Origin: Symbiodinium natans
Taxonomy: Eukaryota; Sar; Dinophyceae; Suessiales; Symbiodiniaceae
Assembly: GCA_905221605.1 (NCBI GenBank)
Contig: CAJNDS010000691.1
Location: 611,197-675,196, forward strand
Direction of reading: 5' to 3'
DNA length: 64,000 nt
The translations under genes and the position numbers were made by a program. Positions 9,821-22,410 of the stretch are shown piece by piece. Under the pieces are notes generated by a model that saw only the letters and a list, made by a program, of their open reading frames with translations, was not told the origin of the DNA and ran no database searches. How positions within the stretch are numbered: position 1 is the first letter of the stretch; each line of letters starts with the position of its first letter.

Positions 9821-12740
9821 AAGCAGCGCGTAGCAAGAGCTTGGAAACGGCTATTGCCATAGCCTCAAGGACTGAACCCCTAAACCCCTAAATCCCTAAA
9901 CCCCATGTCCCTAACCGTAAACCCCAAACCCTAAACCCAAAACGCCCATGTCCCTGAAATGGCCCCCTAAACCCCCTAAACCCCTAAACTAACCCCCCTA
10001 AACCCCCTAAACCCCCTAAACCCCCTAAACCCCCTAAACCCCCTAAACCCCCTAAACCCCCTAAACCCCCTAAACCCCCTAGACCCCCTAGACCCCCTAG
10101 ACCCCCTAGACCCCCTAAAGCCGGAGAGCCTCGCTACTGAAACAAGCATCCTGGTTTAGAGTTTAGGGTTTAGGGTTTAGGGTTCAGGGTTTAGGGCTTA
10201 GGGCTTAGGGTTTAGGTAGGGAGTTTAGGGAGTTGAGGGAGGTTCGGGAGTTTAGGGAGTTTAGTGGCTTGGTACCCACATTTGAGTTGCAGGGAAGCAG
10301 GGTTCAACCTGCTTATTCTCCTAGGTGAGCTACCGGAGAACCTATAGCTCCTGGACCCTAAACCCTAAACCCTAAACCCTAAACCCCAAACCCCAAACCC
10401 TAAACCCTAAACCCTAAACCCTCAACCCTGTTTTTCTAAGCAAACACGAGCCGAAGCCTTGCACCAAGTACCAGCTATGTGCCGCCCGAGGAGAGGTGCA
10501 GGGCAGTTGCTTGGGCCTACCTGGGGTTTTGTTTAGGGTTTAGGGTTTAGGGTTTAGGGTTTAGGGTTTAGGGTCTAGGGTCTAGGGTCTAGGGTCTAGG
10601 GTTTAGGGTTTAGGGTTTAGGGTTTAGGGTTTAGGGTTTAGGGTTTAGGGTTTAGGGTTGGGCATACAGTATAGAGCTTGAAGCTTAAGCCTTGAAGCCT
10701 AAATGAATGAATGTACAGACGGTCGATTGAACCCTAAACCCTAAACCCTAAACCCTAAACCCTAAACCCTAAACCCTAAACCCTAAACCCTAAACCCTAA
10801 ACCCTAAACCCTAAACCCTAAACCCTAAACACGATTCGAAATCCTAATGCTCTAGGGCTCCCATCGTTTGTGCACAGCTTGCACAAATCGACGCAAGGAT
10901 GGCGCCCTCTTCACTTGCAGGTTCTGGGTTTAGGGTTTAGGGTTTAGGGTTTAGGGTTTAGGGCATCTATTGAAGCTGGGACCAGCTAGGGGGAGGGGGT
11001 TCGTGAGCGAGGGCATGCCTTGAGGACCACGCAAAATCCCTATAATGTGCGGTTTAGGGCTATAGGGTTTGAGGAGAGGGGAGGGGGGATAAACCCTCAA
11101 CCCTAACCTAAACCCTAAACCCTAAAACCTAGAACTCCAACCCTAACCGCATGTGAGTAGGGGTTCCCGCCCTTCGCCACTTCGCAGGAGGTGTCGCTGC
11201 TACCGACATTTTTTGCAAACGAGTGGTCTGGAGGCCTTGCTGGCCTCATCATGGAGTACGTATCTTATATGCCTGGAGCAGGGGACCCTAAACCCTAAAC
11301 CCTAAACCCTAAACCCTAAACCCTAAACCCTAAACCCTAAACCCCTTTGTTTATCGTCTATGTGTTACCCCAGGCCTCTGCAGAAGCAGTTGACTCTACT
11401 TGCAGGGCTTTCTCGCAAGTCATGTTGTTGCTGTTGGTTAGTAGGGAATGCGGGCATGAGGTACCCTATATATATATATATAGATATAGATATATATATA
11501 TATATATATATGCGCACACTGCTTGGCCTTCTACCGTGGCTTCCTTAGTTCGGACAAGTAGATACCTAAAGGTTCATGGGTAGGCCTATAAGTGCCCTAA
11601 ATAAGGGCAGAACCACTTATGATATAGTTGTCGCACTTACAACCCCAGTTATAACTACCCATGAACCTCCACGCACGGAACTAGAAACCCAGAATCTATC
11701 CTAGTAATTAGGGTCTTCCCCAGGGGTGCCCTTTTCCCTTTTTTTGGTTCAAGGTTCCCTTACCTTGAACCCTAAGCCTAAACCCTAAACCCTAAAGCCC
11801 TTAGAGTCGCTCATTTTGCTGGGCAGGCTCTGGCCATGCAAACCCTGTCGCCGAAGGCGTCTTGCGCGCAAGCCCCATCGCGGAAGGGGTGCTGCTGGGC
11901 CCTAAGTCCATGACGCGGGAATGCCAGGGCTTAGGGTTTAGGGTTTGGGGTTTGGGGTTTGGGGTTTAGGGTTTAGGGTTTAGGGTTTGCACAACCTAAA
12001 CCCTAAAGCCACTGAAGCCTAAACCCCATGTAACTTGGGTCACTCAGAACCCCAACCAGGACAAACACCAACTGTGCCGGGGAATAGGCTGTGGGCCGCA
12101 GGCGTTTCGTCCGCTAAACCCTAAACCCCTTAGAGCTCCCGAAGAGCCCCGATGTTGACGACAGCACGTGAGCTTCAACTGCCAATCTAGAGTGTTGCAA
12201 AACGCATTTGTAGTCCGTAGCCTTCTCAGCCTTACCTGCAGGAACCCTTATTCCCTTAAAGGGTGAGGTGCCTGAATTATTGGGTATGTTGACGCCATTC
12301 TGAAGGTAGAAACGGATCAAGGTTGCTCTAGGCAGACCCTCAGCCGCCTTACATCATCTGCCATTTGCTCAAGAACCCCAGCCCCCCCAAACAAAATAAG
12401 TGGGGCAATTGAGGGATTAGTACCTTTAATTTAGTTTTGTTGAGGGGGGGGTTCTTCAGCAACTCTTAGTTTTAGGGCGCTTGAGGTAGAGTTCCGTTCC
12501 CCATCAAACAAGAAAGGGCCTACCATTTTTGCCAAGATACTGGGGTAACCTACTCTCGGGTGTAGGGGTTCAGGTTTAGGGTTGAGTGTTAGGCTGCTCA
12601 AATCCCTAAACGCCAAACCCGTAACCCCCCCCCCCCCGGCTCACAAAACGTTTGGGTGCACCTTGTATAGAGTTTACAGATTCATGCTTGCAGCGTGGTC
12701 AAGACAACGGCCAAATCCTCTAAGCCCCAAACTCCCCTGA
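9821..12740 (+). CDS. Unknown multi-exon protein, 3' part ending at a stop
   Basis: Exon chain: 9821-9867 (SLETAIAIAS), 10121-10153 (PESLATETSIL), 10441-10525, 10878-10927 (CTNRRKDGALFTCRFW), 11188-11255 (EVSLLPTFFANEWSGGLAG), 11374-11436 or 11460 (PLQKQLTLLAGLSRK), 11827-11928 (VAEGVLRASPIAEGVLLG), 12134-12167 (LPKSPDVDDS), 12242-12262, 12476-12544 (EVEFRSPSNKKGPTIFAK) and 12680-12740 (stop TGA). Phase agrees from exon 2 to exon 6 and from 11827 to the stop. The link 11436/11827 does not agree, so an exon is missing or two genes are fused here. 11928 appears to use a GC donor. No domain recognised. Confidence 0.55.
9885..10118. repeat. Homogenised CCCCCTAAA array
   Basis: Nine-base units CCCCCTAAA run almost without change from about 9980 to 10080 and then shift to CCCCCTAGA until 10115. 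The block ends one base pair away from a short exon (10121-10153), and the CTAAAG step supplies its AG. Confidence 0.85.
10535..10836. repeat. Paired TTTAGGG (10535-10655) and CCCTAAA (10735-10828) arrays within one intron
   Basis: The intron between exons 10441-10525 and 10878-10927 opens with some 16 TTTAGGG units, including four GTCTAGG variants, and closes with some 13 CCCTAAA units around a 75-bp spacer. This is the clearest inverted-heptamer intron in the window and could form a stem of about 90 bp. Confidence 0.9.
11569..11672. mobile_element. MITE-like element with AGGTTCATGGGTAG terminal inverted repeats
   Basis: The 14-bp AGGTTCATGGGTAG is exactly complementary to CTACCCATGAACCT at the other end, about 100 bp away. 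Diverged relatives occur at 21558-21645 and 38275-38382, and fragments near 21849 and 36280. Just left (11470-11513) is an alternating TA/ATAG tract. Confidence 0.7.
12366..12466. mobile_element. MITE-like element (GCTCAAGAACCCC family) inside an intron
   Basis: Left TTGCTCAAGAACCCCAG faces right GGGGGTTCTTCAGCAA. It lies inside the 213-bp intron 12263-12475, whose flanking exons agree in phase. Confidence 0.6.
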
Positions 12741-12851
12741 ACTGCCCTCAACCATCCTCACTACTTCCAGATGCACGAACCCCAAGCCCTAAACCCTAAA
12801 CCCCAAACCTTAAACCCTAAAACCCTAAATGCTACATTGCACCCAAAACCC

Positions 12852-13388
12852 ATGAGGCGAGAACCCGCAATCGCGCCAGCCAGACAGCTGGCTTCCCGAG
12901 CTTTCCAAGCGATGCAGGCTTTGTCTTTCCAAAGGGCCCAGCTTGTGCCTGCACCTGTTTTTCTAGCAGGGTTTAGGGTTTGGGTTTTAGGCTTTAGGGT
13001 TTAGGGTTTACGGTGGGACACCTGACAGCATGGTTCGTATACTGGAAAAGAGACGAGACACCGGTAACGACACTGGCCCCCCTATAGTGCCCCCCTATTA
13101 CAACCCCTATTAAGGACTGTTGGTATGAGGGGGAACCTCTCAACCCTAAACCCTAAAAAATGTTAATAGTAAAGGCACATTTGATCTGGTTTTTAGGGTG
13201 CAAGGGTTTCCCCTTGCCCGCCCTTCCCCCCCTTCTCCCAGCAACCAACCCCAGCAACGCCCAAACCCCGCAAAACCTGAACCGTTCAACTTTGGGCGTA
13301 GGGTTTAGGGTTATAGGGTTGCATGACTAAGGGCTGTACACAGCCTTGCACCTGGCTCCATGCAGCCGTGCACTCAGCCCGATTGGGG
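12852..13388 (+). CDS. Unknown protein, 5' exons with possible start at 12852
   Basis: Exons 12852-12970, 13029-13063, 13242-13297 and 13366-13388; phases agree at every junction. If ATG 12852 is the start, the N-terminus (MRREPAIAPARQLASRAF) is Arg/Ala-rich without acidic residues, as in organelle-targeting presequences; it could equally be an internal exon. Later exons read MVRILEKRRDT, then TNPSNAQTPQNLNRSTLG. Donors are GTTTAGGG, GTAACG, GTAGGG and GTTTTGG. The chain runs into satellite B, where I lose it. Confidence 0.5.
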
Positions 13389-13599
13389 GTTTTGGGTTAT
13401 TCGGTATTTAGTTTGGGGTTTAGGGTGTTTAGTAGTAGTGGGTTTATGGCTTTGGGGCCAAGCAACGATGTCTTTCGACTTGCAAAGGCTTGTTTTGGAC
13501 CAGAAAATTCTCCAGGGAATCATGCCATAGGGTTTTGCAGCTGAAGGTCCGGCAGGACGCATCAAGATAATCAGATATGCTCACAACAGATATATGCTT

Positions 13600-14552
13600 A
13601 AGTTCGACCGCGAATGCAGCTTGAGAAAGAGCAAGAGACTTTGAGCTGGGCAAACTCTCTCGCGTGCGAGGCCGAACGACGGCCACAGGCCGACACCTCA
13701 GCCAGCGCACCCGTGAGGAACTTCCACCGTTCTGCCGTGGCTCGCCCCCAGCTTGCCCGAAGGCCTCACGCTGTTTCCACATCGAGGGAGCCGGCCTCCG
13801 AGCTACCCCCCAGCATGTGGGACGGAGGGTTCAGGGTTTAGGGTTTAGGGTTTAGGGTGTAGGGTGTAGGGTTTAGGGTTTAGGGTTTAGGGTGTAGGGT
13901 TTACATAGGAATCTAGGACATTCGGTTTACACTGGGAGCATGCGCTGTGGCCTCCGAACCAAGTCCTTAATCGTAGTCGTAAACCGCTAGGCGAGCCCAC
14001 AGTTGCAGAGGACCAAAGTTGTAAGTTGAAGCAACTTCGCGCAAAGACCGAGGGCCATTCATAGCCTCGCGCCTGGTTCTGTGCGGCCTGGAACCTACCG
14101 TAGTAGTGGGTTGTGCAGGGTTCAAGCTGAAGCCGCTGAAGCCTATCCATGATTCACTGAAGGTGTTCTGGGTAACGAGATCACAGTTGACTCAACGCAT
14201 ATATATATATATATACACGTGATTACGCGGTGCTGCCAATCCAGCTAGAGCAGCTCAGCGATATTGATACTGTCTGCAGCACCACATGTGGTCTCTCAGA
14301 AGCTCATATGAGTTATCCCACCATCCTAGTCTTAGCCGATCTGCTGGCACAAAACCTGGCTGGTACGTGTCAGATGCCGCCCCCTAACTTTTTGCTTTTC
14401 GAAGACAACTCGACATTGCTTGCGCCGGTTTTGTAGCTTGGTAGCGACAGGGAGCGTCATGTTAGTCCGTATGGTCTGCCGGAAATGCCACTGCCACATT
14501 GCCCTCAACAACGCGGAAGAAAAGGGAGCAATAGAGAATTTGGAGAAGAGAA

Positions 14553-14584
<32 letters not shown>

Positions 14585-15190
14585 TGAGAGAGAGAGAGAG
14601 AGACAGAGAGCGAGCGAGCCAGAGAGGGAGAGAGAGATTCTTCAAAACGGAGATATACGGTAGAAGAGAATATATAAAATTCTGAGGCAGAGCGCCGGGG
14701 ACTGGCCGACGCCTCAGCCAGTGCCGGCAGAGATTTCCAGGCGGGCTGCAATGTTGCGTGCCCTGAGTCCGGCGATGAATCCAGTGAAGAAACTTCCACC
14801 ACATACTGTCGGGGCTCTCCAGAGTTGCCCGAAGGCCACACGCTGTGTCCGCGTCGAGGGAGCCGGCCTCCCAGCATTCAATCTCGCAGTAGATCCCGTT
14901 TGGATGTCTGGCTGCGCAACCGCTGGGAGCTTTAGCAGTTGCAAGACCCCCTTGCAGTTACACTGTATGCGCTGCACTTGCACAGGCCCCCGCATGATTT
15001 CCCGAATCGTAATCCGAAAGACGCGCCCACGGTTGCAGAGGACCAAAGTTGAAAGTTGAAGCAACTTCACGCAAAGACCGAGGGCCATTCACAGCCTCGC
15101 GCCTGGTGCTGTGCGGCCTGGAACCTACTATAGCAGTCTTGCTCCCTTGACTCAAGCTGAAGCCGTTGAAGCCTATCCATGATTCACTGA

Positions 15191-15253
<63 letters not shown>

Positions 15254-18200
15254 AAGCGAGGGAGGGAGGGAGGGAGAGAGAGACTCTTCAAAACAGAGAA
15301 AGACGGTAGAAGAGAATTTCTAGAATTCTGAGGCAGAGCGCCGGGGACTGGCCAACGCCTCAGCCAGCCCCACCAGAGAAGCCCAGGCGGGCTGCAATTC
15401 TGCGTGCCCTGAGCCAGGCGATGAATCCAGTGAAGAAACTTTCACCAAACTTGCGGGGCTCTCCAGAGTTGCCCGAAGGCCACACGCTGTTTCCACGTCG
15501 AGGGAGCCGGGCCCCCAGCCACCCCTAGCCTGTGGGACGGACATCGGCAGTAGCAGAGACATATTTCGGAAAGTCTCACTCTCGCAACACATCCTGTTTG
15601 GATGTCTGGCCGCGCAACCGCTGGGAGCTTTAGCAGTTGCAAGACCCGCTTGGGTTTTCACTGTGAGCATGCACTGCACTTACACAGCCCCCCGAACGTT
15701 TTCCCGAATCGTAAGTTGCAGAGGACCAAAGTTGAAAGTTGAAGCATCACGCAAAGACCGCGGGCCATTCACAGCCTCGCGCCTGGTTCTGTGCGGCCTG
15801 GAACCTACTGTAGCAGTCGTGTCGCACTGGATTCAAGCTGAAGCCGCTGAAGCCTATCCATGATGTATTGAAGGTGTTCTTGGTAACGAGATCACAGTTG
15901 ACTCAACGCATGTGCACGTGCTTATACCGTGCTACCAACCCAGCTAGAGCATTTCAGTGGTATTTATACTGTCCGCTGCACCACACGTGGTCTCAGAATC
16001 TCATAACCATCCCAGTCTTAGCCTATCTGCTGGCACAGCACCTGGCTGGTACGTGTTAGATGCCCCCACCTAACTTCTTGCTTTTGTGAAGACAGCTCGA
16101 CGTAGCTTGCACCGGTTTCGTTTTGTGAAAGAGAGTGTCACTTTGGACGCGAGGGTGCCAATCATCTGGCATCGTAGCTCATGGAATTGCCACCGACAAT
16201 GGGGAGAGGGAGTGAGGGCGAGAGCGAGGGAGGAAAGAAGACAATGCTGAGGCAGAGCGCCGGTGACTGGCCGACGCCTCAGCCAGCGCCGCCAGGGCCG
16301 CCAGGGCCGCCAGGGCCGCCAGAGATTTCCAGGCGGGCTGCAATTCTGCGTGCCCTGAGCCAGGCGATGAATCCAGTGAAGAAACTTTCACCAAACTTGC
16401 GGGGCTCTCCAGAGTTGCCCGAAGGCCACACGCTGTTTCCACGTCGAGGGAGCCGGCCCCCCAGCCACCCCTAGCCTGCGGGACGGACATCGGCAGTAGC
16501 AGAGACATATTTCGGAAAGTCTCACTCTCGCAACACATCCCGTTTGGATGTCTGGCGGCGCAACCGCTGGGAGCTTTAGCAGTTGCAAGGCCGCTTGAGT
16601 TTTCACTGTGAGCATGCACTGCACTTACACAGCCCCCCGAACGTTTTTCCGAATCGCAATCCGAAAGACACGGCCCACGGTTGCAGAGGACCAAAGTTGA
16701 AAGTTGAAGCATCACGCAAAGACCGAGGGCCATTCACAGCCTCGCGCCTGGTTCTGTGCGGCCTGGAACCTACTGTAGCAGTCGTGTCGCACTGGATTCA
16801 AGCTGAAGCCGCTGAAGCCTATCCATGATGTATTGAAGGTGTTCTTGGTAACGAGATCACCGTTGACTCAACGCATGTGCACGTGCTTATACCGTAACTT
16901 CTTGCTTTTCGAAGACAGCTCGACGTAGCTTGCACCGGTTTCGTTTGTGAAAGAGAGTGTCACTTTGGACGCGTGGGTGCCACTCATCTGGCATCGTAGC
17001 TCATGGAATTGCCACCGACGATGCGGAGAGGGAGTGAGGGCGAGAGCGAGGGAGGAAAGAAGACAATGCTGAGGCAGAGCGCCGGTGACTGGCCGACGCC
17101 TCAGCCAGCGCCGCCAGGGCCGCCAGGGCCGCCAGAGATTTCCAGGCGAGCTGCAATTCTGCGTGCCCTGAGCCAGGCGATGAATCCAGTGAAGAAACTT
17201 TCACCAAACTTGCGGGGCTCTCCAGAGTTGCCCGAAGGCCACACGCTGTTTCCACGTCGAGGGAGCCGGGCCCCCAGCCACCCCTAGCCTGTGGGACGGA
17301 CATCGGCAGTAGCAGAGACATATTTCGGAAAGTCTCACTCTCGCAACACATCCCGTTTGGATGTCTGGCTGCGCAACCGCTGGGAGCTTTAGCAGTTGCA
17401 AGACCCGCTTGGATTTTCACTGTGAGCATGCACTGCACTTACACAGCCCCCCGAACGTTTTCCCGAATCGCATCCGAAAGACACGGCCCACGGTTGCAGA
17501 GGACCAAAGTTGAAAGTTGAAGCATCACGCAAAGACCGAGGGCCATTCACAGCCTCGCGCCTGGTTCTGTGCGGCCTGGAACCTACTGTAGCAGTCGTGT
17601 CGCACTGGATTCAAGCTGAAGCCGCTGAAGCCTATCCATGATGTATTGAAGGTGTTCTTGGTAACGAGATCACAGTTGCCTCAACGCATGTGCACGTGCT
17701 TATACCGTGCTGCCAACCCAGCTAGAGCATTTCAGTGGTATTTATACTGTCCTCTGCACCACACGTGGTCTCAGAATCTCATAACCATCCCAGTCTTAGC
17801 CTATCTGCTGGCACAGCACCTGGCTGGTACGTGTTAGATGCCCCCACCTAACTTCTTGCTTTTGTGAAGACAGCTCGACGTAGCTTGCACCGGTTTCGTT
17901 TTGTGAAAGAGAGTGTCACTTTGGACGCGTGGGTGCCAATCATCTGGCATCGTAGCTCATGGAATTGCCACCGACGATGGGGAGAGGGAGCGAGGGCGAG
18001 AGCGAGGGAGGAAAGAAGACAATGCTGAGGCAGAGCGCCGGTGACTGGCCGACGCCTCAGCCAGCGCCGCCAGGGCCGCCAGGGCCGCCAGGGCCGCCAG
18101 AGATTTCCAGGCGGGCTGCAATTCTGCGTGCCCTGAGCCAGGCGATGAATCCAGTGAAGAAACTTTCACCAAACTTGCGGGGCTCTCCAGAGTTGCCCGA

Positions 18201-19510
18201 AGGCCACACGCTGTTTCCACGTCGAGGGAGCCAGCCCCCCAGCCACCCCTAGCCTGTGGGACGGACATCGGCAGTAGCAGAGACATATTTCGGAAAGTCT
18301 CACTCTCGCAACACATCCCGTTTGGATGTCTGGCTGCGCAACCGCTGGGAGCTTTAGCAGTTGCAAGACCCGCTTGGATTTTCACTGTGAGCATGCACTG
18401 CACTTACACAGCCCCCCGAACGTTTTCCCGAATCGCGATCCGAAAGACACGGCCCACGGTTGCAGAGGACCAAAGTTGAAAGTTGAAGCATCACGCAAAG
18501 ACCGAGGGCCATTCACAGCCTCGCGCCTGGTTCTGTGCGGCCTGGAACCTACTGTAGCAGTCGTGTCGCACTGGATTCAAGCTGAAGCCGCTGAAGCCTA
18601 TCCATGATGTATTGAAGGTGTTCTTGGTAACGAGATCACAGTTGACTCAACGCATGTGCACGTGCTTATACCGTGCTGCCAACCCAGCTAGAGCATTTCA
18701 GTGGTATTTATACTGTCCTCTGCACCACACGTGGTCTCAGAATCTCATAACCATCCCAGTCTTAGCCTATCTGCTGGCACAGCACCTGGCTGGTACGTGT
18801 TAGATGCCCCCACCTAACTTCTTGCTGTTGTGAAGACAGCTCGACGTAGCTTGCACCGGTTTCGTTTTGTGAAAGAGAGTGTCACTTTGGACGCGTGGGT
18901 GCCAATCATCTGGCATCGTAGCTCATGGAATTGCCACCGACGATGCGGAGAGGGAGTGAGGGCGAGAGCGAGGGAGGAAAGAAGACAATGCTGAGGCAGA
19001 GCGCCGGTGACTGGCCGACGCCTCAGCCAGCGCCGCCAGGGCCGCCAGGGCCGCCAGGGCCGCCAGAGATTTCCAGGCGGGCTGCAATTCTGCGTGCCCT
19101 GAGCCAGGCGATGAATCCAGTGAAGAAACTTTCACCAAACTTGCGGGGCTCTCCAGAGTTGCCCGAAGGCCACACGCTGTTTCCACGTCGAGGGAGCCAG
19201 CCCCCCAGCCACCCCTAGCCTGTGGGACGGACATCGGCAGTAGCAGAGACATATTTCGGAAAGTCTCACTCTCGCAACACATCCCGTTTGGATGTCTGGC
19301 TGCGCAACCGCTGGGAGCTTTAGCAGTTGCAAGACCCGCTTGGATTTTCACTGTGAGCATGCACTGCACTTACACAGCCCCCCGAACGTTTTCCCGAATC
19401 GCAATCCGAAAGACACGGCCCACGGTTGCAGAGGACCAAAGTTGAAGCAACTTCACGCAAAGACCGAGGGCCATTCACAGCCTCGCGCCTGGTTCTGTGC
19501 GGCCCCGAAC
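13600..19510. repeat. Tandem satellite B: diverged copies then four close copies of about 820-966 bp
   Basis: ATGGAATTGCCACCGAC starts copies at 16181, 17003, 17959 and 18925 (spacing 822, 956, 966). Older, diverged copies lie at about 13620-14150, 14680-15180 and 15330-15870. Each copy contains a short GCCGCCAGG array whose count differs (three at 17102, four at 16281, 18066 and 19030) and several open frames on both strands. Frames of 97 (+) and 148 (-) residues persist in all recent copies, but also in register with one another, as expected from recent duplication. The 17003 copy and its neighbour differ by deletion of about 130 bp. Function unknown; no family recognised. Confidence 0.8.
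14548..14636. repeat. GA/AG microsatellite
   Basis: Nearly pure (GA)n with interspersed GAGCGA within the diverged part of satellite B. A related tract with GAGCGAGCGAGC is at 15191-15287. They give long Arg/Glu or Leu/Ser frames that are not genes. Confidence 0.9.
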
Positions 19511-19826
19511 TCAGACAGTGCTTCTGCTCTGTGTTGGTCCCGAGCTATTTTGGGTTCACTGGCTTTTGTATAAACCTAAACCCTAGCCCTACACTCTAAA
19601 TCCTAAACTGCCCTAACCTAAACTCTAAGCAGCTCGAGTGAACTTTTTGCCAGGTGCCTTAAAGGCTTAAAGTTCAGCCATGGCTTGCATGTTGCGGGTC
19701 AGCCTCACTTATGCGAACTTGTTTTTCCCCCACAGGCGTATCCCTGATATACCCCAAACAACCTCCAAACCTAAACCCTAAACCCTGAATCCTAAACCCA
19801 AAGTTCCTCGAAAGTAGGTCTCCAAG

Positions 19827-20321
19827 GTGCGTCTCCTTCAACCCTATATTATAGCCATGGCAGCCATGCCCAGAGTATCCCCGATTTGGGGGCTGTAAAG
19901 GGTTAAGGGTTTAGGGTTTAGATTTGTAGGGTTTAGGGTTTGGGGTTTAGGGTTTAGGGCTTAGGGTTTAGGGTTTAGGGGGTTCGGGGGTTTCCGAAGT
20001 TAGGGGGTACCTTCGTGGGGTCCCTTATTGTCAGGGGATCCTGCTACTTTGGGGGTCTATATTACGGGTCCCTTATTTTCGTAAACCCCCATTTAGGGCG
20101 TCGTAAGACATCCAGCCCCCTAAGCCTGAGTCAGCTTTGTCATAGCCGGGTCACATCTTACATGTTTACGGGTACTTAAAGCCAATCAGGAATGGACATG
20201 TAAATTCTTAATACTATCCTAGCCATGAACTAATTAGGTGAGGCAGTTGTCTTTTTTTTGCTCTTGGGCCTTCTATTTATGTCTGGAAGTTGGGCGCCAG
20301 GCTTGGACCTCAAAGTTTCGG
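19827..20321 (+). CDS. Unknown protein, two exons, second with a hydrophobic segment
   Basis: Exon 19827-19901 reads YYSHGSHAQSIPDLGAVK after acceptor CCAAG; exon 20247-20321 reads VFFLLLGLLFMSGSWAPG, a likely membrane segment. Phase agrees (1/2 split). The intron 19902-20246 opens with TTAAGGG/TTTAGGG and carries two palindromic elements (about 19990-20095 and 20139-20236). Both donors are GT followed by a G-rich heptamer. Confidence 0.5.
20139..20236. mobile_element. MITE-like palindromic element, copy 2 (first copy 1329-1425)
   Basis: Starts GTCATAGCCGGGTCAC and ends CCTAGCCATGAAC. It shares TTACATGTTTACGGGTACTT-like internal sequence with the first copy. It lies in the intron before exon 20247. 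Confidence 0.6.
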
Positions 20322-20605
20322 GTTCGGGTTTAGGGCTTGTAGATATCCCTTGACTAGGCAGGTGGTAGCCTCAACTCCTCCCAAAAAGGGCCTTAGACCC
20401 CCCCAAAGGCCCCAAAACCCTAAAACCCCCAAAACCCCAAAACTACGAAAACCCTAGAACCCCAACCCACTAAAACCCTAGACACCCCAACCCACTAAAA
20501 CCCTAAAGTTCGAAACGCTAAACTCTAAACCCTAAACCCAAACCCTACATCCCTAAACACTAAATCCGCAAACCCTAAACCCTACACCCCTAAAACCTGC
20601 TTGGG

Positions 20606-21837
20606 CCGAGGCCTGGTGACTTGAGCCCTCCTCCGCCTCCGCCGTGGCAGCCCGACTCTTCCAGGCAAGCTTCAGGCTTTAGTTTAGGGCTTAGGGTTTG
20701 GGGTTTGGGGTTTAGGGTTTGGGGTTTAGGGTTTAGGGTTTGGGGGGTAGGACTGAGGGCTTAGAGGTTTATGGCTCCGAAAGCCTCTATGCCTAAACAC
20801 CTAAACCTTAAACCCTACAGATCCTAATAAACCCTAGCTTTGTATGCCGGTAGTTCTCTAATCCGGGTTTGGAGTTTAGGGTTTAGGGAGGACCCAACAA
20901 GGGAGCTTACGAACTACCCGCATTGTCGGTCTGTCCATCTTCTGCCCTCTTATCTACATGGGTGGTTGTCAAAATCATGATCCCTGTTGGGGTACCCTGC
21001 ATACTAGGTGCCGTATTTTAGCAGGGATCCAAAAAGGGAGCATAGTTTTAACACCCACCCACAAACATAGACATACTATCAAAGCAACATGGAATGGATC
21101 CTTAGGGTTACAGAGAGCTGGGCAGCGAACGCATCCCTGTAGGAAGTTGACCCTCAAGATCCTTCGCTGCAGATCCTGTCCATGACAGGGCTTCACTAAA
21201 GTCCTAAAGCCTGAACACCCAAACCCTATAGAGCCACCCTAAAGTTTCAGCCTAAACCATAAACCTAAACCCTCAACCCTGAACCCTAAACCCTAAACCC
21301 TAAACCCTAAACCCCACACCCGCCACGGGCTCGTTTTCTTCGCTCGGCGCCCTGCTTTTCCAAGTCCAGAAGGAAGAACCCCAGAGCTCCAAGTCCAGAT
21401 CAAGGCTCCCTGTAAACCTCCGGTTGAGAGTTTAGGGTTTAGGGTTCAGGGTTCAGGGTTTAGGGTTTAGGGTTAAGGGTTCTATCAGACCCCTCGATAA
21501 CCTAGTGAAGCTGTATCCGTCGTACACTGCGCCATCGCAGCACCTGAAGCTGCATTCATGGATAGTTATAAGTCCGGCTGCAGGTGCCCCAAGTAAGGTT
21601 CCAACCGGGTTATAACGCATAGTTGCCCAGGCATAGCTACCCATGGCCCCAAACCCTACACCCTACACCTTACACCCTAAACCCTAAACCCTCAACCCTA
21701 ACCTCAAGCCCCATACCCCAAGCCCTGAACCCCACACCCCGCAGGCCCTAACAAGAGTATGGATCCCAGCAGGTTGCGGAGCAGCCCCGCGGGACCGGCA
21801 CCTGGCACGGAGGTCCTGGCACTCAGGGGGCTCGCGG
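20606..21837 (+). CDS. Unknown Pro/Ser-rich protein, exon cluster
   Basis: Exon islands: about 20606-20667 (PRPGDLSPPPPPPWQPDSS, GCAAGC donor), 21365-21422 (KEEPQSSKSRSRLPVNL), 21489 to about 21560 (PLDNLVKLYPSYTAPSQH) and 21745-21837 (PSRLRSSPAGPAPGTEVLAL; acceptor CCGCAG, donor GTGAAA). Junction 21422/21489 agrees in phase. The end of the third exon is uncertain because a palindromic element begins there. Connection with neighbours is not shown. Confidence 0.45.
20962..21056. mobile_element. MITE-like element with GGGTGGTTG(T/G)CAAAAT ends
   Basis: Left end GGTGGTTGTCAAAATCATGA faces right end ending TTTTAACACCCACCC. A related copy in inverted internal order lies at 54917-55020 (GGGTGGTTGGCAAAATTATG ... 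AATTTTGACAGCCACCC). Both contain GGGTACCC and a truncated TACGGCACCTA motif. Non-coding. Confidence 0.6.
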
Positions 21838-21875
21838 GTGAAACCTGGAGGTTCATGGGCTGTTCAAAAACCTAC

Positions 21876-22018
21876 AAGTTGCTCAACCCCCCCCCCTAAA
21901 AAAAAAGTATAACAAGTATTCTTCCTTGTAAGGGTACTGTAAGGGTTATTTTGTTGTCATTTTTTTTCATTTTTTTTTTTTTTTTGTGGGGGGGGGGGGG
22001 GGTTCTGAAGCAAATAGT
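21876..22018. mobile_element. Large diverged fold-back element with poly-C and poly-G ends
   Basis: Starts TTGCTCAACCCCCCCCCC and ends GGGGGGGGTTCTGAAGCAA, enclosing AT-rich sequence with T runs. Its ends match the 4196 and 12366 elements. Confidence 0.5.
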
Positions 22019-22410
22019 AGATAAAGTGGGATAACTATAGTGACAAGCCTACCCGACGGCTGTCTAAGGACTTGTTTTTTGTGGGGGCCCTTAACGGCCT
22101 TCTCATATCAGGTCTTTGGTGCTACTTTGAGCCTAATTAGGTCTTAGGCGCATACTGAGTATAGGGTATCACAGCCGCCTCGTCCGCCCTAGGGATGATA
22201 TAGTTTCTGGACTACCAAGTAAGCCCCCTGCTTGCTTCTCTCCACGTCCACGACATCCGGGGGTACTTGTCACTGTGGTTTGCCGAAACCCTAAACCTTA
22301 AACCCTATAACCCCTAAAGCTTAAACCCCAAGCCCCAAACCCTAAACCCTAAGCCCTAAGCCCTAAGCCCTAAACCATAATCCCTAAACCCTAACCCTAT
22401 GAATAGTCAG

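Noticed and set aside
10735-10828. Chromosome end (true telomere) signalled by CCCTAAA arrays
   Set aside because: Arrays occur in both orientations across the whole window with coding exons between them, and many are degenerate. They are interstitial.
14332-14877. Minus ORF of 181 residues
   Set aside because: Its middle is the translated (TC)n tract and the rest lies in satellite B.
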